This document shows positions 44,771 to 53,637 of a stretch of 64,000 bases of DNA, one piece after another (the first letter of the stretch is position 1; every line of letters starts with the position of its first letter). Source of the stretch: Microbacterium rhizomatis. Its GTDB lineage: Bacteria > Actinomycetota > Actinomycetes > Actinomycetales > Microbacteriaceae. Below the pieces are notes generated by a model that ran no database searches, was not told where the DNA came from, and saw nothing but the letters and a program-made list of their open reading frames with translations. A program made the translations under genes and the position numbers. The stretch lies in assembly GCF_008710745.1 (NCBI RefSeq), contig NZ_VYSA01000002.1:992001-1056000 (forward strand), written 5' to 3'.

Positions 44771-45427
44771 ATGTCGACGATCGTGCAGGACGCAACCGCC
44801 GAAGGGTCCGACGCACGTGTCACGGACATCATCCGCAGCGCGATCGTGCGCGGCGACTACGCCCCCAACCAACGGCTCATCGAGGCCGACCTGAGCGACA
44901 CGTTCTCGGCCAGCCGCGCGACGGTCCGCACCGCCCTTCTCGAACTCGCCAATGAGGGCCTCGTCGAGCGGCTGCCCAATCGCGGCTCGCGCGTGCGGGC
45001 GATCTCGCTCGAGGAGGCGATCGAGATCCTCGAGGTGCGGATCGGTGTGGAAGGCCTGTGCGCCGCCAAGACTGCGGAATCGATCGACGACGAGCACGTC
45101 CACGAGCTTCTCCGGCTCCGCCAGGACATGGTGGATTCCGTCGCGGAGGGCGACCTCGTCGAGTACTCCCGGCTGAACCGACTGCTCGATCAGCGGGTGC
45201 GCGCCCTCAGCGGGCACGCCACGGCATCGGACGTGCTGGGCAGGCTGCACGCCCAGAGCGTGCGGCACCAGTTCAAGCTGTCGTCGCGGCCTCAGCGGGC
45301 CAAGATCTCGGTGCTGGAGCATGCGGCGATCATCGACGCGATCGTCGCGCGCGATCCCGAGGCCGCCGAGCGCGCGGTGCGCGTGCACCTGCAGAGCGTC
45401 ATCGCGGCGCTCCGCGACCTCCCCTGA
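44771..45427 (+). CDS. GntR family transcriptional regulator (FCD type)
   Basis: A 218-residue regulator: winged helix with FSASRATVRTALLELANEGLVERLPNRGSRV (about residues 44-74) and an all-helical FCD ligand domain with conserved LEVRIGVEGLCAA and RAVRVHLQSVIAAL. AGGAGG four bases upstream fixes the ATG. Likely represses the divergent dehydrogenase and, through a similar site, the Liv importer. Confidence 0.9.
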   Translation: MSTIVQDATAEGSDARVTDIIRSAIVRGDYAPNQRLIEADLSDTFSASRATVRTALLELANEGLVERLPNRGSRVRAISLEEAIEILEVRIGVEGLCAAKTAESIDDEHVHELLRLRQDMVDSVAEGDLVEYSRLNRLLDQRVRALSGHATASDVLGRLHAQSVRHQFKLSSRPQRAKISVLEHAAIIDAIVARDPEAAERAVRVHLQSVIAALRDLP

Positions 45428-45460
45428 CCCCCCGCCCCCCTCTCCCCCCCTCCTTTTTCC

Positions 45461-45529
45461 GCGAGACCGGATAGGCGCCACGAGACAGGGTGCGTCTGTC
45501 ACCTTCTCGTGGCGCCTATCCGGTCTCGC
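45461..45529. repeat. Intergenic palindrome, family A copy 3
   Basis: A perfect 25-bp stem (45461-45485 with 45505-45529; arms begin GCGAGACCGGATAGGCGCC) around a 19-base loop. It lies between the convergent GntR and O-demethylase genes, with a C-rich tract after the GntR stop (45428-45460) and a G-rich tract (C-rich on the other strand) before the demethylase stop. Best-preserved copy of the family. Confidence 0.85.
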
Positions 45530-45562
45530 GGGGGGGGGGACGGGGGCGCGGGGGCGCGGGGG

Positions 45563-46915
45563 CTAGGTCGTGCGATAGTGCTCGCGCGCGAACGCGGAGT
45601 ACGGCGCCGGCTGCACCGTCGCGCGGATCGTCACCTGGCGGTGGGGCTCGACGGCGGGCTTGTGCGAGTTCGGCTCCTCACCCCACACCACCTCGACCTC
45701 GGTGCCGGGCTCGGAGAACGCCGTCTCGATGCTCGCGAGAGACACGAAGGCGTGCTCGTTCGTGATGTAGCCGACGTCGTGCGAGATGCCGACATCCTTC
45801 CCGTCGCTCAGCACGCGGTCCACCTGATGCTGGCCGTAGCGGGCCTTCGGGAGGTCGATGTACTTCGCCGGGATGCCGGGCTCGAACAGCGAGCGCATCG
45901 CCGCCGCCACATCGTCGGGGTTCCACACGAGCGTGACCTTCACCCGCTTCTGCTCCGCCGCGTGGCGTTCGAGCGCGGCGCGGCCGATGAAGTCGTGGTC
46001 GAACGCGACGCTGCGACCGTATCCGAGGTCGTACGGGGTGAGGTAGAAGTCCTCGATGTCGTCGGAGTCGAAGCTGCCGGCGAGCGACCCGGTGCGCGCG
46101 ACGGGGAGCCATTCGCGGTACGCCGCCGTCCCCTCGCCGGAGAAGATCGCGGGGAGCGGCGAAGGAACCCATGCGGATTCGAGGTTCGCCGACGAGTACG
46201 CCTTCGATCCGACGAGCACGAGATCGAGGTCCTCCCCGGCTGCAATGAGCGCCGAGCGGACGCGCTCGCCCTCGGCCCACGGGCCGAACAGCTCGAACCC
46301 GGGCTGACCCGCCATGCCGTGGCGCAACGATCTGACCGTGATCCCGTCGATCGTGAAGGTCGTCATCCCGAAGAACCTGGTCGGCGGAACGGGTGCGCCG
46401 GTCGCCTTCTCCATCAGCGCGAGTGCGTTCGGGCCCTGGATCTCGTAGCGGTACAGCTTCGGGTCACCCTGCCGCACGGCCGACGACGCGTCGCGCTCGA
46501 ACGCGACGTCGTAATCGCCGGTCTCACCGTGGTACTGCACCCAGTCGAGCACCATGTGCCATCCGACCAGGTCGAACGACTGCTCCGCGAGGTGGAACAG
46601 GATCGCGTCACCGATCAGATATCCCTCGTGATTGACCGCGATGAACTGCTTGGCCTGATCGACCTGGAATGTCGCGAAGCTGTTGACGCCGACGTCGGAG
46701 AGCAACCGCAGCGCGTCGGGGCCACTGATAAACAGATCTGTCATGTGGTGCGACTGGTCGAGGAGCGCCACGGACGTCCGCCAGGCGAGCTGCTCCGAGC
46801 GCCAGTTGCTGAACTCCGGCGTCACCGGGAAGACCGTCGGGCGGGACTGCGCGTTGCGCAGCAGCGCGACGGGACTCCCGGCACGGGCGATGGCCTGAGC
46901 GAGCGTTTCAGTCAT
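45563..46915 (-). CDS. LigM-like tetrahydrofolate-dependent O-demethylase, paralogue 1
   Basis: A 450-residue GcvT-family protein. VALLDQSHHMTDLFISGPDALRLL, ALRHG-type SLRHGMAGQPGFELFG, PLPAIFSGEGTAAYREWLP and [12 protein letters not shown] are shared with LigM/DesA-type aromatic O-demethylases, which transfer the methyl of a methoxyaromatic acid to tetrahydrofolate. It is more distant from LigM than the copy at 49519, so the substrate (vanillate, syringate, another methoxybenzoate) is open. It is divergent from the LysR gene, with a palindrome between them; GAAGGAG precedes the ATG. Confidence 0.85.
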   Translation of the reverse strand: MTETLAQAIARAGSPVALLRNAQSRPTVFPVTPEFSNWRSEQLAWRTSVALLDQSHHMTDLFISGPDALRLLSDVGVNSFATFQVDQAKQFIAVNHEGYLIGDAILFHLAEQSFDLVGWHMVLDWVQYHGETGDYDVAFERDASSAVRQGDPKLYRYEIQGPNALALMEKATGAPVPPTRFFGMTTFTIDGITVRSLRHGMAGQPGFELFGPWAEGERVRSALIAAGEDLDLVLVGSKAYSSANLESAWVPSPLPAIFSGEGTAAYREWLPVARTGSLAGSFDSDDIEDFYLTPYDLGYGRSVAFDHDFIGRAALERHAAEQKRVKVTLVWNPDDVAAAMRSLFEPGIPAKYIDLPKARYGQHQVDRVLSDGKDVGISHDVGYITNEHAFVSLASIETAFSEPGTEVEVVWGEEPNSHKPAVEPHRQVTIRATVQPAPYSAFAREHYRTT

Positions 46916-46980
46916 GAGAACTCCTTCGTTCCGAATTCCTCCATGCTATGCACGGACAGGTACCGGGCCTACGATCGTCC

Positions 46981-46995
46981 ATAAGCAGTGCTTAT
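46981..46995. promoter_or_regulatory. LysR-type operator
   Basis: ATAAGCA-G-TGCTTAT is a perfect 15-base palindrome of the T-N11-A kind recognised by LysR proteins. It lies between the LysR gene and the divergent O-demethylase gene, overlapping the likely LysR transcript start just after TACGAT at 46970. Confidence 0.6.
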
Positions 46996-47026
46996 CGAGT
47001 GGAAAGGATGCCTAAGCCGGCGCATC

Positions 47027-47971
47027 GTGGACCTCAACCTCATCCGATCGTTCGTCGCGATCTACGAAACCCGCAGCCTGACCGCGGCCGGTGCGCGCCT
47101 GTACGTCACCCAGCCGGCCGTGAGTCAGGCACTGGCCCGACTGCGCCGGGAGCTGAACGATCCGCTTTTCCGGCGGGTCGGGCGCGAGATGGAGCCGAGC
47201 GCGCTCGCAGTCAGTCTGTTCCCCGGATTCCGGGATGCTCTCGCCGGGATCGACCGCACGATCGACGGTGTCGTGGGGTTCGACCCCGCACTCTCGACCC
47301 GGCGTTGCCGGATCGCGCTGTCGGAGCTCGGCGAGATCGGCTACTTCCCGTCGATCTTCCGTGCGGTGCGCACAGCATCCCCGCACGTGCGCATCGAGGC
47401 CGTGCCCCTGGATGTCCAGGCGCTTCCCGAATGGCTTTCCCAGGGAACGATCGACCTCGCGGTCACGTCCTCACCCGTCGACGGCGGCTTCCCGCACATC
47501 GTGCTCAAGTCGCAGGCCTACGCCGTGCTCATGTCGCGCGACCACCGGCTGGCCGGCACCACCGCGGGCATCACGGTCGAGGACTACATCAACGCCGACC
47601 AGGTCGTCGTGTCGGGCGACTCGGGCCTCCCGCGCCTCGAGTCGGCCCTGCGTCGGGCCGGAGCGGCGCTGCGCTCCGACGTCGTGGTGAACCACTTCGC
47701 CTCTTTGCCGTCACTGCTCGCGGCGAGCCCGGGTCTGATCGCGACCGTGCCCGACACGATCGCCACCGGGTGGGCGCAGAGCTGGCCGCTGGTCCTGCAC
47801 CGCCTGCCGCTCGAGATGCAGCCCGTCGAGGTGTGCCTCTACCGCCGGACGACGACGCAGCAGCTCGCCGCGCTCGACTGGCTGTACGACACGGTGGTGC
47901 GCGCGGTGGGCGGGACGCAGGGCGAGTTCTTCGCGATCCACGGCGATGCGCGGGCGCACTCCGCGCCCTGA
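47027..47971 (+). CDS. LysR family transcriptional regulator
   Basis: A 314-residue regulator: DLNLIRSFVAIYETRSLTAAGARLYVTQPAVSQALARLR is the winged helix, followed by a two-lobed effector domain. It is divergent from O-demethylase paralogue 1, the classic arrangement for a LysR activator and its target. The GTG at 47027 gives the normal N-terminus but has no close ribosome site; a GTG at 46988 in the same frame would add 13 residues and lies inside the operator. Confidence 0.87.
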   Translation: MDLNLIRSFVAIYETRSLTAAGARLYVTQPAVSQALARLRRELNDPLFRRVGREMEPSALAVSLFPGFRDALAGIDRTIDGVVGFDPALSTRRCRIALSELGEIGYFPSIFRAVRTASPHVRIEAVPLDVQALPEWLSQGTIDLAVTSSPVDGGFPHIVLKSQAYAVLMSRDHRLAGTTAGITVEDYINADQVVVSGDSGLPRLESALRRAGAALRSDVVVNHFASLPSLLAASPGLIATVPDTIATGWAQSWPLVLHRLPLEMQPVEVCLYRRTTTQQLAALDWLYDTVVRAVGGTQGEFFAIHGDARAHSAP

Positions 47972-48013
47972 GCCGCGAACCCGGACCCCGGCCCCCGGAC
48001 CCCGGCGCCGCGG

Positions 48014-48028
48014 TTCCGTTGAACGGAA
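48014..48028. promoter_or_regulatory. IclR-type operator before O-demethylase paralogue 2
   Basis: TTCCGTT-G-AACGGAA, a perfect 15-base palindrome 60 bases upstream of the gene at 48088. Only two positions differ from the site at 41803 in front of an IclR gene. Confidence 0.65.
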
Positions 48029-48087
48029 ACAGCGGCGCTCGGGTGCGTGACGGCTCTTAACGTGGGATTCCCGACGAAAGGTCGAAG

Positions 48088-49458
48088 ATGACTGACGAAT
48101 CCCTTGCGCAGGCCATTGCGCGTGCCGGAAGCCCCGTGGAACTCCTGCGCAACCAGGACTGGCCCGCTTTCACGTTCCCGGTCGCACCGGAGTTCACGAA
48201 CTGGCGCGACGAGCAGCGCGCGTGGAACACCTCCGTGGCGCTGATGGACCAGTCGCACCATATGACGCAGCTGTTCCTCTGGGGCGCCGACCTGCTCCCG
48301 ATGCTCGAGGGCATCTCACCCAACACGTTCGCCACGTTCCGGCCGGGCGTGGCCAAGCAGCTGATCTCGGTGAACAAGGACGGCTATCTCATCGGCGACG
48401 GCATCCTGTTCAACATCACCGAGGGCGACGAGGGACTCGTCCTGGTCGGACATCACATCCTCATCGACTGGGTGCGCTTCAACGTCGAGAAGGCCCAGGC
48501 CTCGGGCAAGGACGTGTACAGCCGGCTCGACCCGAACTCGCACATGCGACAGGGACCGCCCACCTTCTACCGCTACGAGCTGCAAGGCCCCCACGCCGAC
48601 ACGGTCATGGAGAAGCTGTTCGGCGGACCGGCGCCGGAGATCAAGTTCTTCCACATCGGCGACGTGACGATCGCCGGGCGGCCCGTCAAGGCCCTGCGTC
48701 ACGGCATGGCCGGCCAGCCGGGCTTCGAGTTCTTCGGCCCGTGGGAGGACAACCGGATCGTCCTCGACGCGATCATGGCGGCGGGCGAGGACTTCGGCAT
48801 CCGCCGGGTCGGGGCGAAGGCCTACTCGTCGACGCCGCTGGAGGCGGGATGGGTGCCGACGCCGTTCCCGGCGATCTTCGACGAGGACTTCGCCGAGTAT
48901 CGCGAGTGGCTCCCGGCAGCCCGCATCGGATCGCTCGCCGGATCGCTGTACTCCGCTGACATCCACGACTACTACATGACGCCGTTCGACCTCGGACTCG
49001 GCCGCTCGGTGCGGTTCGACCACGACTTCCACGGACGCGAGGCGCTCGAGAAGCACGCCGCGGCACCGCGGCGCCGCAAGGCGACGCTCATCTGGAACTC
49101 GGAGGACGTCGCGGCCGTCGTGCGCTCGCAGGTCGAGCCCGGAATCCCCGCGAAGTACCTCGATTTCCCGAAGGCGCGCTACGGCTTCTACCAGATGGAC
49201 GAGGTGCGCCGCGGGGGCGAGCTCGTCGGCATCTCGACGGATGCCGGGTACGTCGCCTTCGACCAGCTGTACATGTCGCTCGCGACGATCGACGACAGCG
49301 TCGTCGAGGGCACCGAGGTCGTCATCGTGTGGGGCGAGGACCCCATCTCTCAGAAGAGCTCGGTCGACGCACACCACCGGCAGGTCGAGATCCGCGCCAC
49401 GGTCGCCCCCGCGCCCTACCACGACTATGCGCGGACGGTCTATCGCGCCGACGACTGA
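48088..49458 (+). CDS. LigM-like tetrahydrofolate-dependent O-demethylase, paralogue 2
   Basis: A 456-residue GcvT-family protein similar to its neighbours: VALMDQSHHMTQLFLWGADLLPML, KALRHGMAGQPGFEFFGPWED, PFPAIFDEDFAEYREWLPAARIGSLAGS and FDHDFHGREALEKHAA. It pairs best by eye with paralogue 1 (shared ALAQAIARAGSPVxLLRN start and GIPAKYxDxPKARYG). It should move methyl from a methoxyaromatic acid to tetrahydrofolate; the exact substrate is unknown. It is preceded by an IclR-type operator and followed by a perfect palindrome. GAAAGG lies eight bases before the ATG. Confidence 0.85.
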   Translation: MTDESLAQAIARAGSPVELLRNQDWPAFTFPVAPEFTNWRDEQRAWNTSVALMDQSHHMTQLFLWGADLLPMLEGISPNTFATFRPGVAKQLISVNKDGYLIGDGILFNITEGDEGLVLVGHHILIDWVRFNVEKAQASGKDVYSRLDPNSHMRQGPPTFYRYELQGPHADTVMEKLFGGPAPEIKFFHIGDVTIAGRPVKALRHGMAGQPGFEFFGPWEDNRIVLDAIMAAGEDFGIRRVGAKAYSSTPLEAGWVPTPFPAIFDEDFAEYREWLPAARIGSLAGSLYSADIHDYYMTPFDLGLGRSVRFDHDFHGREALEKHAAAPRRRKATLIWNSEDVAAVVRSQVEPGIPAKYLDFPKARYGFYQMDEVRRGGELVGISTDAGYVAFDQLYMSLATIDDSVVEGTEVVIVWGEDPISQKSSVDAHHRQVEIRATVAPAPYHDYARTVYRADD

Positions 49459-49473
49459 GGCGAGCGCGAAACG

Positions 49474-49507
49474 CAGAGGGGCGGATGCTGCAGCATCCGC
49501 CCCTCTG
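49474..49507. terminator. Perfect 34-base palindrome between convergent O-demethylase genes
   Basis: CAGAGGGGCGGATGCTG is followed directly by its exact complement, a 17-bp stem with no spacer. It is the only sequence in a 60-base gap between two convergent genes and is the obvious two-way terminator. Confidence 0.8.
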
Positions 49508-49518
49508 TCATACGACTC

Positions 49519-50967
<1,449 letters not shown>

Positions 50968-51004
50968 CTACGGACGAGATTTACCTCTGTCCATAGTCAT
51001 TTGG

Positions 51005-51023
51005 GGTTACCAGAATTGTAACC
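51005..51023. promoter_or_regulatory. Operator between ligM-type gene and the galB operon
   Basis: GGTTAC-CAGAATT-GTAACC is a perfect 6-bp-arm palindrome with flanking TT/AA that extend the symmetry. It lies in the 165-base divergent gap, 80 bases upstream of ligM and 68 bases upstream of the galB-like start, with TATGGT (51049-51054) as a possible -10 box. The AT-rich patch contrasts with its surroundings. Confidence 0.55.
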
Positions 51024-51090
51024 AAAATCTTGACCATTCCGCCAGGGGTATGGTTCGCTGTGATCATCGCGTCAGACAGGAGTCCTTCAC

Positions 51091-51846
51091 TTGCCCGGTA
51101 CAGCTCCCTCGCTGCTGGTGGTCAGCGCTCACGCCGGCGACTTCGTCTGGCGCGCCGGCGGCGCGATCGCAGCCGCAACCCTGCGCGGTGAGCGCGCGAC
51201 AGTGGTGTGCATCTCGTACGGCGAGCGCGGCGAGTCGGCGAGCCAGTGGATGCAGGGCAAGACGCTCGACGAGATCAAGGACATCCGCCGCGACGAGGCG
51301 TCTGCCGCGGCATCCGCCCTCGGAGCCGACATCGAGTTCCTGGATGCGGGGGACTATCCGCTGCGCGAGACCCCTGAGACCGTGGCCGCCCTGGTGGACG
51401 TGTACCGGCGCGTGCAGCCCACCGTGGTGCTGACCCATCCGTTGTCCGATCCGTACAACGGCGACCACCCGGCCGCGGCGCAGATGGCGCTGCAGGCGCG
51501 GGTGCTGGCCCAGGCGATCGGAGTGGCGAACTCGGACGGGTCGTACCCGACGACAGACGAGATCATCGGGGCTCCGCCGGTGTTCTTCTTCGAGCCCCAT
51601 CAGCCCGAGCAGTCCGACTTCAAGCCGAACGTGCTCCTCGACATCACCGCCGCCTTCCCGCTCAAGCAGAGGGCGATGCAGTGCCTCCCCGCGCAGAAGC
51701 ACATGTGGGACTACTACACCTCCCTCGCCGTCCGTCGCGGCGTGCAGGTCAAGCGCAACGCCGGACCCAACCTCGGCCTGCCCGTCGAGACGATGGGCGA
51801 GGCGTACCAGCGGTACTACCCGCAGGTCACGGACGTGCTCGCGTGA
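51091..51846 (+). CDS. galB: 4-oxalomesaconate hydratase, PIG-L/LmbE type (GalB-like)
   Basis: A 251-residue zinc-dependent PIG-L fold protein. The metal motif normally HPDD reads SAHAGDF (H14, D17), as in GalB-type hydratases, followed by RAGGAIAAATLRG; HPLSDPYNGDH holds further ligands and FKPNVLLDIT is near the C-terminus. GalB hydrates 4-oxalomesaconate to 4-carboxy-4-hydroxy-2-oxoadipate in gallate breakdown. The assignment leans on the galC and galD homologues that follow. The TTG start has CAGGAG eight bases upstream. Confidence 0.8.
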   Translation: MPGTAPSLLVVSAHAGDFVWRAGGAIAAATLRGERATVVCISYGERGESASQWMQGKTLDEIKDIRRDEASAAASALGADIEFLDAGDYPLRETPETVAALVDVYRRVQPTVVLTHPLSDPYNGDHPAAAQMALQARVLAQAIGVANSDGSYPTTDEIIGAPPVFFFEPHQPEQSDFKPNVLLDITAAFPLKQRAMQCLPAQKHMWDYYTSLAVRRGVQVKRNAGPNLGLPVETMGEAYQRYYPQVTDVLA

Positions 51847-52547
51847 CCACGCGACCCGTCGTCGTGACGGACATCGCGCGCGCAGAGCCCGCGGTCGTGG
51901 ACGCGCTCGCCGAGTTCGGCTCGGCGACGGTGCACGAAGCGATGGGCCGAGTCGGTTACGCCGGTCCGCGCATCCGTCCGATCCAGCAGGATGCCGTGAT
52001 CTCGGGCAGCGCGATCACCGTGCTGGTCGCACCCGGCGACAATCTCATGGTGCACGCGGCGATCGAACAGGCGCAGCCCGGCGACGTGATCGTCGTCGTT
52101 CCGCTGACCGATTCCCCCTTCGGCTTCATCGGCGAGCTCATGGCCACGCAGATGCAGGTGCGCGGCGTGCGGGGGTACGTCACCTCCGGCGGGGTGCGCG
52201 ATACGGCTGAGCTGCGCCGCATGGGATTCCCGGTCTGGACCGCGTTCGTCAGCGCGCAGGGAACGGTGAAGGACACCGCCGGTTCGGTGAACGTACCCGT
52301 GGTCCTGGACGGAGTGGTCGTCAACCCGGGCGACGTCGTCGTCGCCGACGACGACGGCGTGACGATCGTGCCGCGCACGATCGCCGAGGACGCGCTCGAG
52401 GCATCCCGCGCCCGCGCAGCCAAGGAGGCGGCGAACAGGGCGCGGTACGCGGCGGGTGAGATCTCGATGGACCTGAACGAGCTCCGCCCCGTGCTCGACG
52501 GCCTCGGCGTCTCCTACATCTCGCAGGCGGACTACGACGGTGACTGA
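51843..52547 (+). CDS. galC: 4-carboxy-4-hydroxy-2-oxoadipate aldolase, RraA fold (GalC/LigK-like)
   Basis: A 234-residue RraA-fold class II aldolase. GDVIVVVPLTDSPFGFIGELMATQ and GYVTSGGVRDTAEL (R119 and D120, the pyruvate and metal-binding pair) are diagnostic, and the extended C-terminal helix fits GalC/LigK. It cleaves the hydroxy-oxoadipate to pyruvate and oxaloacetate. The GTG start overlaps the galB-like stop by four bases (GTGA), and the gene overlaps galD by eight. Confidence 0.88.
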   Translation: MTTRPVVVTDIARAEPAVVDALAEFGSATVHEAMGRVGYAGPRIRPIQQDAVISGSAITVLVAPGDNLMVHAAIEQAQPGDVIVVVPLTDSPFGFIGELMATQMQVRGVRGYVTSGGVRDTAELRRMGFPVWTAFVSAQGTVKDTAGSVNVPVVLDGVVVNPGDVVVADDDGVTIVPRTIAEDALEASRARAAKEAANRARYAAGEISMDLNELRPVLDGLGVSYISQADYDGD

Positions 52548-53604
52548 TTCCGCGACCGACGGCATCCGCTGCATGCTCCTGCGCGGAGGCACGTCGAAGG
52601 GCGCCTACTTCGTCGCCGATGACCTCCCGTCCGCTCCTGACGCGCGCGACGACCTCCTGCTGCGCATCATGGGCTCGCCCGATCCGGCGCAGATCGACGG
52701 ACTGGGCGGCGCGCATCCCCTCACGAGCAAGGTCGCGATCGTGTCACGGTCGACGGAGCCCGGCGTAGACATCGACTACCTGTTCCTGCAAATAGGGGTG
52801 GACCAGCCGACCGTGAGCGATGCGCAGACGTGCGGCAACCTGCTCGCCGGCGTCGGACCGTTCGCCGTCGAACGGGGCCTGTGGTCGCCCGACCCCGAGC
52901 GCACCACCGTGCGCATCCGCCTGATCAACACCGGCGACCTCGCGATCGAGACGTTCCCCACACCCCACGGGCGGGTCGACTACGACGGCACGGCGGCGAT
53001 CGACGGCGTGCCCGGCACGGCCGCCGGCATCCGGATCGAGCTCGGCGGCCGCGCACTTCTTCCCACCGGAGCCGCCGCGGACGAGATCGACGGGCACACC
53101 GTCACCCTCGTCGACAACGGCATGCCGGTCGTGCTGCTCCGGGCAGACGAATTCGGCGTCTCGGGCGACGAGAGCGCGGACGAGCTCGAGGGCCGCACGG
53201 CGCTGAGAGAGGCGGTCGAGCGCATCCGGCTGATCGCCGGACCCCGGATGGGACGGGGTGATGTCGCGGAAGCGACGGTGCCCAAGATGTTCCTCCTCTC
53301 GCCGCCCCGCCATGGCGGTGCGATCTCGACGCGCGCCTTCATCCCGGCCCGCGTCCATACCTCGATCGGCGTGCTCATGGCAGCCTCCGTGGCCGCCGGC
53401 ATCCAGATCCCCGGCGCGGTCGGCGCCGACATCGCCGACATCGGAGCCGACGGCCCGTACGGCATCGAGCATCCCGGCGGGATCTTCCCCGCCGACGTCG
53501 CCGTGCACCGCGGCGCCGACGGCACCTGGACGGCGACATCGACCTCGCTCCGCACCGCTCGCAAGATCTTCGACGGCGTCGTCTTTCCACGGCCCCGCCT
53601 CTAG
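52540..53604 (+). CDS. galD: 4-oxalomesaconate tautomerase, PrpF family (GalD-like)
   Basis: A 354-residue PrpF-fold isomerase. IRCMLLRGGTSKGAYF is the family start; GLGGAHPLTSKVAIVS and the catalytic cysteine region AQTCGNLLAGVGPFA (C98) follow, and PRHGGAISTRAFIPARVHTSIG near the end is typical. GalD converts the keto and enol forms of 4-oxalomesaconate. With galB and galC it completes the lower gallate-type pathway. Confidence 0.88.
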   Translation: MTDSATDGIRCMLLRGGTSKGAYFVADDLPSAPDARDDLLLRIMGSPDPAQIDGLGGAHPLTSKVAIVSRSTEPGVDIDYLFLQIGVDQPTVSDAQTCGNLLAGVGPFAVERGLWSPDPERTTVRIRLINTGDLAIETFPTPHGRVDYDGTAAIDGVPGTAAGIRIELGGRALLPTGAAADEIDGHTVTLVDNGMPVVLLRADEFGVSGDESADELEGRTALREAVERIRLIAGPRMGRGDVAEATVPKMFLLSPPRHGGAISTRAFIPARVHTSIGVLMAASVAAGIQIPGAVGADIADIGADGPYGIEHPGGIFPADVAVHRGADGTWTATSTSLRTARKIFDGVVFPRPRL

Positions 53605-53637
53605 CATCCGTACATCCGCACCCCCGGAGGAACCCGA

